Assembly: GCA_031553705.1 (NCBI GenBank)
Contig: JAVBLD010000028.1
Span: forward strand, 1-57,775
Direction: 5' to 3'
Length of the DNA stretch: 57,775 nucleotides
Source: JAVBLD01 sp031553705
GTDB lineage: Bacteria; Bacteroidota; Bacteroidia; Bacteroidales; Marinifilaceae
Made by a program: the position numbers and the translations under genes. The notes under the pieces were generated by a model, which saw nothing but the letters and a program-made list of their open reading frames with translations, made no database searches and had not been told where the DNA came from. Positions 1-8,781 of the stretch are shown here, piece after piece (within the stretch, counting starts at the first letter, position 1; the number at the start of each line of letters is the position of its first letter).

Positions 1-85
1 CTCCCGAAGTAGCGTTACCGCGTACCGTCAGGATGCTTATTGCTGGCAGGTTGCTCCTCAGTAGGGCCTGAGTCCTCTTCAACAT
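1..85 (-). other. Possible transcript or CDS start cut by window edge
   Basis: On the minus strand an ATG at 85-83 opens a frame of 28 codons that runs off the window without a stop, beginning M-L-K-R-T-Q. A TAACTTTG box, matching the Bacteroidetes -7 consensus TAnnTTTG, lies at 93-100, only a few bases upstream of that ATG. So either a near-leaderless small protein or a non-coding RNA begins here. The visible part contains self-complementary stretches, which would suit an RNA. I do not recognise the peptide, and the choice between RNA and protein cannot be made from 85 bases. Confidence 0.25.
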
Positions 86-92
86 CCTGATG

Positions 93-255
93 CAAAGTTA
101 ACAAACAAAAATTAACCAAAATAACCATCCAAATTTATTTGAATTTTAAATGGAAAAATATCATGAAAAAAATGAAATGTCTCTTCTGAATGTTTTAGTC
201 TTGATATAACGTCACACAAACCGTAACGTTATACCAGTCTGATTATTTTTGACCG
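93..255. other. Intergenic, with a 7-bp inverted repeat
   Basis: AT-rich spacer between the hydrogenase operon (which ends at 256) and the transcript start near 85. A perfect 7-bp inverted repeat, ATAACGT...ACGTTAT, lies at 206-232 just past the hydrogenase stop codon and could be a weak end-of-operon hairpin. No clear U-tract follows it on the minus strand, so terminator function is only inferred. Confidence 0.3.
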
Positions 256-1671
256 TTACTCCAGGATTTTCCGTATCTGGCGCTTGGCCAGGGAGAATGG
301 AGCCAGGGAACAAGGACCGTTGATACAACCTCCTTCGCAAGCCATTACTTCTATAAATTGGACTTCCGGTTTTTTGATCATGGCTTTTAAAGCATTTTGG
401 TGTTTTTTGTCGAGACCTTCAATATTGAGAGTCGTATAATCGGTACCTACAGCATTGACAATCGCATTCCGTACTCCACCGGCCTGGGCATAACCTCTGC
501 CGAATTTGGAAACGCACGGATCGAGCGGCAGTTCGTCACATCCCTCAACATTAATGTTGTAAGCTACCATAAAAGCTCCCAGTTCCTCAAAGCTCATCAC
601 ATAATCCACCTCCGGTACCGATTCCGCTTCATAGCGTTTGGCCAGACAGGGGCAGATAAAGACTACATCCGCATCGGGATATTGCGCTTTTACCCTCTTG
701 GCTGTATATACCATCGGGCTGAGGGTCTCGGAAACAAACGGTTTAATGACCGGAGCGTGTTTGTCTACCCAACTGACATAGGCCGGGCAACAGGAGGTAG
801 TCATAAAAGGGTGGCCTTCTGCCATCCGTTCCTTAAACTCGTCCGATTCATGCAATGAAGTGTCTTCTGCTCCGAGGGCTACTTCAATGACTTCATCGAA
901 GCCGATGTTTTTGATGGCATTGAGGATTTGTCCCGGACTTGCATTAAATTGTCCGTAGATCGCCGGAGCGGGTATGGCAATGATTTTTTTGTCCGGATGG
1001 GTGATGCCTTTATGGATATCGATAATTTTCGAACGCTCCATGATTGCTCCATAGGGGCATATCTGCATACACTTGCCGCAATAGATGCACTTTTTCTTGT
1101 CGATCTGTTCAGTTCCGTCATCGGCCTTTGTGATAGCTTTTACCGGGCATACCTCTTCACAGGGAACAGGTGTAAACACGATGGCACGATAGGGGCATAC
1201 TTTCTGACAAAGACCGCAGCTGACACAGTCCTCCTGTGAGATAAGCGCTTTGCCGCTTTTGAAAGAGATAGCCGTTTTCGGACAGTTCATGACACAGGGA
1301 CGTCCCTCACATCCGCGACACATATTAGTGACATAGTATTGTGACTGCTGGCAGGCGCTACACGCTTCATGTACCACCGAAAGGATATGTTCTTTCTTAT
1401 TTTTGTTGTCCAGTGCTTTTTGTGCGAATTCACTCAAAGAGATCAGGTCGATCTCTTCGTCCGTAATTTCAAATCCAAGAATTGAAATGATCTTGTGTTT
1501 GAGGATATAGCGGTCTTTATGGACACAACATTTGATCGGTTTCTTATTTTTGGGGCGCATCTCGATAGGAATATATTTCACCCCGTTTACCAGATTTTTT
1601 TCTTTTAACAGTTTAACAAGTCGAATCAATAGTTCACGCTTTGTGAGCATGGCAAAATTATCATACAACAT
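256..1671 (-). CDS. [FeFe] hydrogenase, group B type, with 4Fe-4S clusters
   Basis: Catalytic subunit-like cytoplasmic [FeFe] hydrogenase (471 aa), expected to reduce protons or oxidise H2 with ferredoxin-type partners. Cysteine-rich ferredoxin-like segments lie around residues 118-175 and 195-205 (for example C-V-S-C-G-L-C and C-I-Y-C-G-K-C). The H-cluster domain shows all three signatures: L1 T-S-C-C-P at 292-296 with both the proton-shuttle and ligand cysteines (C294, C295); L2 C-P-C-L-A-K-R with C342; L3 A-C-E-G-G-C with C445 and C449. The L3 ending -N-G-P-C differs from the G-G-G-Q of group A enzymes and fits group B; this subgrouping is from memory of the family. It is last in its operon and overlaps the upstream [2Fe-2S] gene by 11 nt. 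A 100-residue N-terminal region carries no cluster motif. HydE/F/G maturases are not in the window. Confidence 0.9.
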   Translation of the reverse strand: MLYDNFAMLTKRELLIRLVKLLKEKNLVNGVKYIPIEMRPKNKKPIKCCVHKDRYILKHKIISILGFEITDEEIDLISLSEFAQKALDNKNKKEHILSVVHEACSACQQSQYYVTNMCRGCEGRPCVMNCPKTAISFKSGKALISQEDCVSCGLCQKVCPYRAIVFTPVPCEEVCPVKAITKADDGTEQIDKKKCIYCGKCMQICPYGAIMERSKIIDIHKGITHPDKKIIAIPAPAIYGQFNASPGQILNAIKNIGFDEVIEVALGAEDTSLHESDEFKERMAEGHPFMTTSCCPAYVSWVDKHAPVIKPFVSETLSPMVYTAKRVKAQYPDADVVFICPCLAKRYEAESVPEVDYVMSFEELGAFMVAYNINVEGCDELPLDPCVSKFGRGYAQAGGVRNAIVNAVGTDYTTLNIEGLDKKHQNALKAMIKKPEVQFIEVMACEGGCINGPCSLAPFSLAKRQIRKILE

Positions 1672-1915
1672 CTCGTATCTCCTCTTTTAAAATTTGTAAC
1701 AAGTTCGTCTTACTGACGCCTGCGATTTTTCTTCCGTTCAGCTCAATAAAGGGTGGTTCCTGCTTTTCTTCGCAATACCCTAAGCAGGGAGAGTAGCTGA
1801 TATTCAGATAATCCCTGATATCTTCAGAAAGATCTTCTATGGCCTCCTTTAGCTCTGCACCACCCAGAACATAGCACATGGTTCCCATACATATTTTTAA
1901 ATTAATTTTTTCCAT
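1661..1915 (-). CDS. Thioredoxin-like [2Fe-2S] ferredoxin (NuoE-type) domain protein
   Basis: Small 84-aa single-domain protein with the C-x4-C ... C-x3-C pattern of thioredoxin-like [2Fe-2S] proteins: C9, C14, C44 and C48. This is the C-terminal half of NuoE/HydC subunits standing alone. Its likely role is electron transfer to or from the hydrogenase whose gene overlaps its 3' end by 11 nt, which implies translational coupling. No NuoF/HydB flavoprotein is nearby, so there is no visible NADH-coupled bifurcating complex. The ATG at 1915 lies 28 nt after the phosphatase stop codon. It resembles the 81-aa gene at 4830-5075 and is probably an ancient paralogue serving the other hydrogenase. Confidence 0.85.
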   Translation of the reverse strand: MEKINLKICMGTMCYVLGGAELKEAIEDLSEDIRDYLNISYSPCLGYCEEKQEPPFIELNGRKIAGVSKTNLLQILKEEIRDVV

Positions 1916-1943
1916 AATGTTGATTTTTATGATGTTTTCGTCA

Positions 1944-3128
1944 TCAAATATAAATTAATTCAATGTCCTTTAAGTACTTCGTTTCCAATAAATATTTGAT
2001 TCTTTTGATAACATTCCTGCGAATCTCCAATTCGACCGGGAGATTCGGATCCTGATGGGCCGTATTAATCCGGGTACCCACAAGAAGCCTTATCCTGTCG
2101 CTGTTTAGCAGGAGATTTACTACCCGTTCGGCCGGTCCGTCGGTTTTCAATGGTTTATTCCCGCTGTCATTCAGAAGTTGCTCCACCTTGCTCAGTGTCA
2201 GGATACCTTCGGTGACCAGATCGACGCCGCTCATTTTGGATATCGGAGGCAGGTTTTTATCTATTGTGTCCAGGTCGATCTCCAGTGTACGGCCTAATTC
2301 TCTGGCTACAATAGTGGCGGTGGTACCTCCACAGAGTATTTTTTTTCCATTGAATTCTTTTATCTGCTTGCTCAGATGCTTGTCGTTCTTTTCCTCATAG
2401 GGAGGACCGGTACATAACAACAGGTTGCGGGGTTCCCGCATATAGATCACACAGCATGTTGTGTCGTCTTTCAATGCGAATCCGTCGTTTTTTTCGGCCT
2501 GAATGACCAGTTTATAAGCCAGCGCTTTGGCTGAGATATCTTTTTGTTGCCGGATCAATTCGGCAATATATCGCCCGGAGTCTTCTCCCCAGCCGAAAGG
2601 CATGGTAGGACTTCCCATCCCAGATTGGCTGATACCGTCGCTGAAAAAGATAATACGATCCTCTTTTTCCAGTGAAAATTCAAAGGTGCGGAGAAATGTG
2701 TTATCCAGGTCTTCCCGTTTAACTTCTATTTTTTTATAAGGGATATCTATGAATCTTCCTTGCCTGTAAAGATAAAAACCGGGTGTTTCGTACTCGATGA
2801 TCTTAACATTGCCGAAACAATCGATGTCACATATACAAAAAGTGGCATAACTGATTTTCCGGACCATATCTTTCGGCAACGTATTTATTATGGATGTTGC
2901 GGTGGTGAGGATCGTTTCGTTCATCGCAGTAAAGCGAATGGCCATGGTTGCCGTCATCGTGGAGAGTACGCTGGCTTTTATCCCACTGCCTAAACCGTCC
3001 GACAGGACACTGATCACCCGGCCCTCTTCTTTTAGTTTTCGAGACATAAAACAATCCCCGCAGACGATTTGTCCCTTCTTATTTTTTTGAAAAAAATCAA
3101 CCTCCAGGAAATTGCCGTTATTTCTCAT
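1944..3128 (-). CDS. SpoIIE/PP2C-family serine phosphatase with extra C-terminal domain
   Basis: PPM-type phosphatase expected to dephosphorylate a serine/threonine phosphoprotein, classically a STAS anti-anti-sigma factor. I place the start at ATG 3128, giving 394 aa and an 11-nt overlap with the hydrogenase stop; the longer frame opens with GTG at 3203, deep inside the upstream gene. Metal-binding motifs are intact: L-S-D-G-L-G-S-G (D44), F-F-S-D-G (D164) and K-D-D-T-T (D221/D222), so the enzyme looks active. After about residue 240 comes roughly 150 residues that are not part of the phosphatase fold, with a glycine/threonine-rich C-G-G-T-T-A-T-I-V-A motif; I do not recognise this domain. 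PP2C phosphatases beside PAS-bearing sensory hydrogenases are a known arrangement. No STAS, anti-sigma or serine kinase gene is visible. Confidence 0.88.
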   Translation of the reverse strand: MRNNGNFLEVDFFQKNKKGQIVCGDCFMSRKLKEEGRVISVLSDGLGSGIKASVLSTMTATMAIRFTAMNETILTTATSIINTLPKDMVRKISYATFCICDIDCFGNVKIIEYETPGFYLYRQGRFIDIPYKKIEVKREDLDNTFLRTFEFSLEKEDRIIFFSDGISQSGMGSPTMPFGWGEDSGRYIAELIRQQKDISAKALAYKLVIQAEKNDGFALKDDTTCCVIYMREPRNLLLCTGPPYEEKNDKHLSKQIKEFNGKKILCGGTTATIVARELGRTLEIDLDTIDKNLPPISKMSGVDLVTEGILTLSKVEQLLNDSGNKPLKTDGPAERVVNLLLNSDRIRLLVGTRINTAHQDPNLPVELEIRRNVIKRIKYLLETKYLKDIELIYI

Positions 3129-4836
3129 CTTGCTTAAATGTTCTGTTCGTATTGGCCTCTGTGATTGTTCGTAACATAGAATCGGTAAAAGCGGCATTTT
3201 CACCCAGCAGGCAAGCTACTTGTTGCACTGTCTCCATGTGCTTTCTGATCACTTCGCCGGTTTTTTCGATAATCCATTCTTTCCGGGTGCTCAATTCCTG
3301 CAGATCCTGTAATAAACCGAAAACTAGCCGATGAGGCTGAATATTGTATATCGAGAGAATCAAAGGTTTATCTTCATTCCGGATGTGGCGTTCTGTAATC
3401 TCTTTTCCGGTAGTCAGTACAGCTTTGAAAAGGTCGTCAAAAGAGCATATGCCCTTCAACGCAACACCATTTAATCCCGGAGAAGCGTCGTAAACAACGG
3501 ATATATCATCCCCCAGCAGAGTCGCACAGCTCCGGTTCATATCTACGATTTTCAAATCGGAGTTTACCAGCAAAACTCCTGCCGGAATTTTTTGGAGTAA
3601 CACGGTTGCTTTATCATGGGCAATCTTTCTCATATAAGAGACACACATGTTTTCTTCAGCTCGTCCTTCCAGCATCGCGATTGCGAAATCGCGGCAGGAG
3701 TCGTAGCCGCAACCGCTACAATTCAGTTCATCTTCCCGTCCGTTTTTGCCTACCGCAAACATGGCTTGTTTAATCTCTTCCTCAGTGTAGGTATGTTCCT
3801 TAATGGTGGTATCCTTACAATATTGAAGATGCAGGTCGATATGTCTGAAATCTTGCTGTGGAACACCGATCTCCGATTTGTCGATGATCTCGTATCGCTT
3901 TGATACCGGTGAAACAGCGCTTAACTTTGCCGGTCCGTTGATACAACCGCCTTTACAGGCGAGAAGTTCCAGGAAGATCGACTCTTTGTACCGGCGGGCA
4001 CCCAAATCCTTTAGTATATCCTTTATTGTCGACAGATCAGAGAACGCCATGCAATGTATCGGTTTTTGGTCCGGATGGATCCCATGCAACATCCCTCCTT
4101 CAATAGGATACAGAGCTCCGGTACCCGAACGGTAAGGAATAAATTTTGCTTCCGAATGGATAGGTTGGCGACCGTTTATGCCGATCGACATCGATTCCAG
4201 CCACTCTTTAAGATCTTTAAAGGTAATGGCTACATCCACCAGGTTATTGAAATAGTCTGCTTCGAGTTTCTTACATATACAGGGTCCTGCAAAAATAATT
4301 TTTATATGGTTACCGTATATTTCTTTCAATATCTTGGCATGGGCAAGCATGGGCGAGAGCATAGGAGTGATTTGCGAGAGTTGTTCGGGAGAGTACTTTC
4401 GGATATATTCCACAACAACAGGACATGCGGAAGAGAGATATACTCCGTTTTTTGCCGACTCCAGAAACTCTTCTGTTTTTGCCGAGACGATTTCGGCGCC
4501 CAGCGCAGTTTCCGAAACACCTTTAAATCCCAGTTTTTTAATGGCGGAAATCAGTATGCCGGACGGAATATCTCCGAACTCGCTGACATAAGAAGGTGCC
4601 AGGGATAAATAAACCTCCGGGTACTTTTCCAGAATCAGTTTGGCTCGTGTCAATCCATCCCTGATTTTTTTTGCACCAGTAGGACAAACCTGGGTACAAT
4701 GCCCGCAATAGATACAGCGGTCTTCAATAATAGAAGCTTTATTATTTTCAATCCGGATAGCTTTTACCGGACATTCCCGGATGCATTTATAGCAATCCTG
4801 GCAATTATCCGGTTCGGTGTACACAGGTCTCAACAT
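3118..4836 (-). CDS. Sensory [FeFe] hydrogenase (HydS-like) with Fe-S and PAS domains
   Basis: Predicted cytoplasmic H2/redox sensor of 572 aa. Order: two 4Fe-4S ferredoxin motifs (C12-C22 and C41-C51); H-cluster domain to about residue 305; a C-x2-C-x4-C-x16-C Fe-S domain (C373, C376, C381, C398); a PAS domain around 412-515; and a short C-terminal tail. The H-cluster ligands are kept (C138; C186 in G-P-C-I-C-K-K; C294 and C298 in A-C-K-G-G-C). However, L1 reads S-S-A-C-P: the proton-transfer cysteine is Ala137. That substitution is typical of HydS-type sensors and predicts low turnover. The PAS domain probably relays the state of the active site to the PP2C phosphatase encoded next, whose start overlaps this stop by 11 nt. 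It overlaps the upstream ferredoxin gene by 7 nt. Confidence 0.88.
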   Translation of the reverse strand: MLRPVYTEPDNCQDCYKCIRECPVKAIRIENNKASIIEDRCIYCGHCTQVCPTGAKKIRDGLTRAKLILEKYPEVYLSLAPSYVSEFGDIPSGILISAIKKLGFKGVSETALGAEIVSAKTEEFLESAKNGVYLSSACPVVVEYIRKYSPEQLSQITPMLSPMLAHAKILKEIYGNHIKIIFAGPCICKKLEADYFNNLVDVAITFKDLKEWLESMSIGINGRQPIHSEAKFIPYRSGTGALYPIEGGMLHGIHPDQKPIHCMAFSDLSTIKDILKDLGARRYKESIFLELLACKGGCINGPAKLSAVSPVSKRYEIIDKSEIGVPQQDFRHIDLHLQYCKDTTIKEHTYTEEEIKQAMFAVGKNGREDELNCSGCGYDSCRDFAIAMLEGRAEENMCVSYMRKIAHDKATVLLQKIPAGVLLVNSDLKIVDMNRSCATLLGDDISVVYDASPGLNGVALKGICSFDDLFKAVLTTGKEITERHIRNEDKPLILSIYNIQPHRLVFGLLQDLQELSTRKEWIIEKTGEVIRKHMETVQQVACLLGENAAFTDSMLRTITEANTNRTFKQDEK

Positions 4837-5075
4837 GGAAATTCTTCTTCTAAGATTTTGTACAGACGGGAAAGATTCACCTCCTCAAAGATATGATCGT
4901 CAATCCGGAGGACAGGTCCTTTATTACATAATTCCTCACACAGATGTCCCGTAAAATGGATCTCTGCTTCCAATTCTTTTTCCTTAAGGTATTTTTTGAT
5001 TGCTTCCAGGTTTACATTGTTGCCACGGGAAAAACAGGAACTACCCAAACAGATTTTTATTTGACGTTTTGCCAT
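4830..5075 (-). CDS. Thioredoxin-like [2Fe-2S] ferredoxin domain protein
   Basis: First gene of the hydrogenase operon, 81 aa. Cysteines C9, C14, C46 and C50 form the C-x4-C ... C-x3-C signature of a thioredoxin-like [2Fe-2S] domain. It is likely the electron carrier or input partner for the sensory hydrogenase, whose ATG lies inside this gene's last codons (7-nt overlap). It parallels the 84-aa protein at 1661-1915, so each hydrogenase in the operon is preceded, directly or one gene upstream, by one such protein. Confidence 0.82.
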   Translation of the reverse strand: MAKRQIKICLGSSCFSRGNNVNLEAIKKYLKEKELEAEIHFTGHLCEELCNKGPVLRIDDHIFEEVNLSRLYKILEEEFPC

Positions 5076-5556
5076 GATTTAGTTGATCATCATATTTTTG
5101 TCTTCGAAATATTTCAATTTATTTCTTTTTGTCGTAATTGTTTTTTACTCCGATTTTGGAGATACAAATGAAGAAATAATTCTTCATTTAATCAATAGTG
5201 CTACTGTTATTTTTTGTTATGATTTTAATTATCTTATTTTCAATATGTTACGCAAACAGAGTTGATAATTTTAAAAATAATCGCAATATTGCTTTAAAAA
5301 TTCAATATACAGTAAGATTTTAATTTCTATTTATAAGGCATGATTTATTTGGTTCAATAGTATTTTTCTTAATCCTCAATTTTAATGAAGAAAAAAAGCA
5401 TTAATAAAAACAGGATTATCCCTTGCAATAAAGATTGGAACTGCTGATATATAAGGTATAAAGTGCTTTAAAACAGCCGATATGGCTGTATTGAGCATAG
5501 ATTCATTTTTCCTTTTTGGACGGAAGAGTAATGTTGATTCGTTAACGGGGGTATGG
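5076..5556. other. AT-rich intergenic region upstream of the hydrogenase operon
   Basis: About 480 bp, very A+T-rich, between the outer-membrane cassette and the hydrogenase operon, both on the minus strand. The best promoter-like element for the hydrogenase genes is a TTCATTTG box at 5165-5172 (minus strand), with one mismatch to TAnnTTTG and a weak TTGA about 19 nt further upstream. The only hairpin of note is at 5473-5489. The 68-codon frame in this stretch has no recognisable family and overlaps the end of the outer-membrane gene; I do not treat it as a gene. Confidence 0.4.
5473..5489 (-). terminator. Hairpin downstream of outer-membrane cassette A
   Basis: ACAGCC-loop-GGCTGT with a 5-nt loop. 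Read on the minus strand it is followed by TTTAA, about 70 nt after the stop of the outer-membrane gene. It may be a weak intrinsic terminator. The stem is only 6 bp, so confidence is modest. Confidence 0.4.
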
Positions 5557-8235
5557 CTAAAATTTATATGAAAATGAGACGGATCCATTGCGTCCGAGTG
5601 TTCTGTTTTTAAAGGTTTCGATATAATCTTGCTGCATTTTTATATTGATACTTCTGGCTTGATTCAGAATGTCGTTGAGATGAAGTCCAAACTCTCCTCT
5701 GTCATTTTTTCCGAATTTGTATAGAAATGCAGCATTCAATGTTGTTTCTTCCCTGGTGTATTTGGAGGAAATGTAGTTTATATAATTGTATCTTGCGCTG
5801 CCGGTAGCCCAGCACCTTTTCAGGAAGTTTACCCTGACACTGGCAGTCCCCCCTCTCCGGAATGATTTATAAATGTGATTATTGTTGTCCTCTGAGTAAG
5901 AACTTCCTGCCGTGGAGGAGAGATGTAATTCGATAAATTGTGAGAATCCGCTCTGAAAATACAAAGTGGCGGACAAATCCTGAGCATCGGTAGCATCGGG
6001 CTTTTCCGATACAAGAAAAGGAGTGCGGTCATAGCGATAGCGAACATTTATTCTCAGCGTAGATTCTAAAAGAGAGGAGTTTTTGGAATAATCGATGGTA
6101 GCGTTTAACCCTCGCATGCCTTTTACATTCTCTTTTGTTTCCAAGGTTGTACCTGCCTCTGCTGTATAGTTGTATTCTGGTAATTCGGTCGGTTGGTTAA
6201 AATAACGGGTTTTTGTTGCTGAATAATCGGATACGATCGAACCTTCCAGCTCAAAATTCCATGAACTGGCGGACATGATCGAGGTAAGATTATACATGAT
6301 CTTAAGGTTCCGTGTCACACTTTGCTTTAGATTTGGGTTTCCGGCTTTCAAAAACAGCGGATTGGAATTTTCGATCACCCCTCTTAATTCTTCTACCGAC
6401 AGTGGAAGGTTGTTTTCGGAATATTTAATATCCAGCCTTGATAACGGCAGATTATAAGAGAAATCGAACTGGAGCAGGATATGGTTGAAGGTTTTGGAAT
6501 AGATATATTTTTCCGGAAAAACTTCATCCCGTTTCTGGTCGAGGAACTGAAAACTTATAGATCCAGACAGACTCATTTTCTCTCCCCTAGACCCAATATA
6601 GACTTTTCCCTGGTGAGTAAGGTCCTGAAGTGTATAGTCATAGGTATTCAATGTATCAATGGCACCGATAAGTATGTCTGTTGCAGTCCGCTGAGACTTA
6701 TTCGTATTATGATTCAGAGTGTATAGTAAATTCAAATAAGCCTTTTTGGCAACCAATATGGAATAGTTGGCTGTAAAACCATAAGTACGGTTCCGACCCT
6801 TCATATCATTTTCCAAAAAAGCCCGTTTGATACTTGAAGCTGCCGTATCGACATTCCAGCCGTTCCCGTCATTATTCTCGAACAAATAAGAGGCCGTCAG
6901 CTCAATAGAGTTTCCCGCGTTTTTAAAAAAATGCCTGTAATTCAGTCCATTGCTTATTCCAATACTATTTTTTGTATCGTATCGATGCATATTAATGCTT
7001 TCAGGGGGCAATCCGTCTGTCGTCGAAATACTTTTATTATCGTTTGTTACTCTATTCTTTATGTACACGGCATTAACAGAAAACATAATTTGATTATGGT
7101 TATTTATCTTATACCCAAGAGTATTTTTTGAAGAGAAGTTTCTATCGAATGATTTTTGCAGTATGTCACTACTGTAATTTCTTGTATTATATGCCGGCGA
7201 AGCAAAATAATCCTTGTTAGTACTGGAATAGGTGTCGGTCGTTTTGTCATAAAAATCGGTAGAGGTGAAGAAGTTTATTTTCTTATCGTGTGGAGTATAC
7301 CATGACAATAGGCCTTGCCAGTTTTCAGAATAACCACTACGTTGTACAGAGCTATTCTTGCTATAATCAACTTGTGATAAGAATGATTGACCTACTTTAT
7401 ACTGTTGTCGGTTAACAGACAAATTATATAACCGGTCACGATTGCCATGCTCGTTTTTGTCTATATATACCCCTGCAGAACCACCGAGATATGTTTGCTT
7501 GACGACCTCTATTTTTTTATGGGTCGTGACGTCGAGAACCCGTTCTTTGGCATCCAGGGTATCTCCCGTTCGTCTGCTTTCATCGGAATAGTAATCGTAT
7601 ACTTTCACATTTTTCACTTCGTCCGCCCGGATCAATTCGCCTGCCGCTTTTGTGTTTGTACCGAAGAGTTCCGTTCCGTTAATCAGAATCCGTTTGACCG
7701 GCTCCCCATTAGCATAAAAACGTCCTTCCCGGAACTCTACTCCGGGTAGTCTCTTCAGCAGCTCCTCCATATTATCTCCCCGCATGGTCTTAAAGGCCGA
7801 AGCATTGTAGAATATAGTGTCGCCTCGGAGTACCATCGCAATCCGGTCGCCCTTGATTATGATGGCATTCATGTTTATTGTGTCCTCAAGAAGACGTGCT
7901 GTAAGCAATATATAGCGCCCTTCGGGTTTATATTTATGATAAATCGTTTTATAGCCGACATGCGATATCACCATGGACAACGAATCTTTTGGAAACTTTT
8001 TGAAATAAGAGATTGTTCCATAGATATCGGTCGCCATAGCCACCGTATCCCCAGGTGCGAAAATAAGTTTTATATGGGCATTACTAAGCGTTTGGTCGGT
8101 TGCCGCATCCAGAACACGGATAGATATCATGGAGCCTATTCCGGAGCCTATTATATGATTTTTATCTACCGTAACCTGCGCTCCGGCGACTAAAGTACAA
8201 AAACAAAAAAACAACACTATAATTTTTTTCACCAT
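5557..8235 (-). CDS. TonB-plug/beta-barrel outer-membrane protein, cassette A
   Basis: 892-aa outer-membrane protein: signal peptide (about residues 1-19, ending A-G-A-Q), a CarboxypepD_reg-like beta-sandwich (about 35-115), a TonB-receptor-type plug (about 125-250, with L-L-K-R-L-P-G-V-E-F and I-L-I-N-G-T-E-L-F-G), then a long aromatic-rich barrel ending S-F-S-Y-K-F, the C-terminal Phe expected of barrel proteins. It fits the OMP_b-brl_3 group. No SusD-like partner, sigma/anti-sigma pair or enzyme is adjacent, so a glycan-utilisation role has no support. It is the last gene of a three-gene unit, 34 nt after the 137-aa gene. The paralogue at 9714-12389 is nearly identical through the plug and more divergent in the barrel. 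Substrate unknown. Confidence 0.85.
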   Translation of the reverse strand: MVKKIIVLFFCFCTLVAGAQVTVDKNHIIGSGIGSMISIRVLDAATDQTLSNAHIKLIFAPGDTVAMATDIYGTISYFKKFPKDSLSMVISHVGYKTIYHKYKPEGRYILLTARLLEDTINMNAIIIKGDRIAMVLRGDTIFYNASAFKTMRGDNMEELLKRLPGVEFREGRFYANGEPVKRILINGTELFGTNTKAAGELIRADEVKNVKVYDYYSDESRRTGDTLDAKERVLDVTTHKKIEVVKQTYLGGSAGVYIDKNEHGNRDRLYNLSVNRQQYKVGQSFLSQVDYSKNSSVQRSGYSENWQGLLSWYTPHDKKINFFTSTDFYDKTTDTYSSTNKDYFASPAYNTRNYSSDILQKSFDRNFSSKNTLGYKINNHNQIMFSVNAVYIKNRVTNDNKSISTTDGLPPESINMHRYDTKNSIGISNGLNYRHFFKNAGNSIELTASYLFENNDGNGWNVDTAASSIKRAFLENDMKGRNRTYGFTANYSILVAKKAYLNLLYTLNHNTNKSQRTATDILIGAIDTLNTYDYTLQDLTHQGKVYIGSRGEKMSLSGSISFQFLDQKRDEVFPEKYIYSKTFNHILLQFDFSYNLPLSRLDIKYSENNLPLSVEELRGVIENSNPLFLKAGNPNLKQSVTRNLKIMYNLTSIMSASSWNFELEGSIVSDYSATKTRYFNQPTELPEYNYTAEAGTTLETKENVKGMRGLNATIDYSKNSSLLESTLRINVRYRYDRTPFLVSEKPDATDAQDLSATLYFQSGFSQFIELHLSSTAGSSYSEDNNNHIYKSFRRGGTASVRVNFLKRCWATGSARYNYINYISSKYTREETTLNAAFLYKFGKNDRGEFGLHLNDILNQARSINIKMQQDYIETFKNRTLGRNGSVSFSYKF

Positions 8236-8269
8236 TTATTATAATGATAAGGTGATAATAACTTTGAAT

Positions 8270-8683
8270 CTATGCTCCGTCTTTTGTATTTTCTTCCTGT
8301 TTTTTAGTCAGGTAGGCTCTGAGAGATATCGACAAAGACTCCACTTTCCATTTCTCTTTTAGAGTGTGATAACCTTCACGCGAAATAATGATTTCGATCT
8401 CTTTAGCCTTCAGAGGTTTTGCGTAATAAACAAACGCATTATTTCCCGAATATAAATGTATCGTATCTTTTTTTATAACGATGTCCACTTTTACGTTTGT
8501 AAGATCTATTCTATCTGGGGTGCCCGCCCGGGCGTTGGGATTAGTGGTCCTTGCGTCATAAAATGAAATATACAACATACTTCTGCCATCCTTACTTGAA
8601 TAAATAACACCGTCCTTTTCTAATTGAGCTTTAGTTATAAGTCCTAATGTTAGTAGGACAGTAACAAATAGTATCTTTTTCAT
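8270..8683 (-). CDS. Small secreted beta-rich protein, cassette A gene 2
   Basis: 137 aa with a clear Sec signal peptide (cleavage near K-A-Q, residue 20) and no lipobox cysteine, so probably periplasmic or surface-exposed. The mature part is short beta-strand-like stretches ending in a lysine/glutamate-rich tail. The segment L-K-A-K-E-I-E-I-I-I-S-R-E-G-Y-H resembles CarboxypepD_reg-type beta-sandwiches. Its counterpart in cassette B is at 12424-12852 and the core is almost unchanged between them. No enzymatic motif. Function unknown; its fixed position between a small secreted protein and the barrel protein suggests it acts with them. Confidence 0.75.
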   Translation of the reverse strand: MKKILFVTVLLTLGLITKAQLEKDGVIYSSKDGRSMLYISFYDARTTNPNARAGTPDRIDLTNVKVDIVIKKDTIHLYSGNNAFVYYAKPLKAKEIEIIISREGYHTLKEKWKVESLSISLRAYLTKKQEENTKDGA

Positions 8684-8781
8684 ATATGATTGTAATTTTT
8701 CGTTTTTAATACATTATTATTTTCTGATGAGTATATCTATATAGGATTATTTAACACTTCTGGCTATTTAATGGCTTTATC

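Noticed and set aside
3129..3203. GTG start for the phosphatase at 3203
   Set aside because: Would overlap the sensory hydrogenase by 86 nt; the ATG at 3128 gives an 11-nt overlap like others in the operon and starts right at the domain.
5382..5588. 68-codon frame after cassette A
   Set aside because: Overlaps the end of the outer-membrane gene, has no counterpart after cassette B, and shows no signal or motif.
5557..8235. SusC-type glycan uptake system
   Set aside because: No SusD partner, no glycoside hydrolases and no hybrid regulator or ECF sigma nearby; the protein is shorter than typical SusC.
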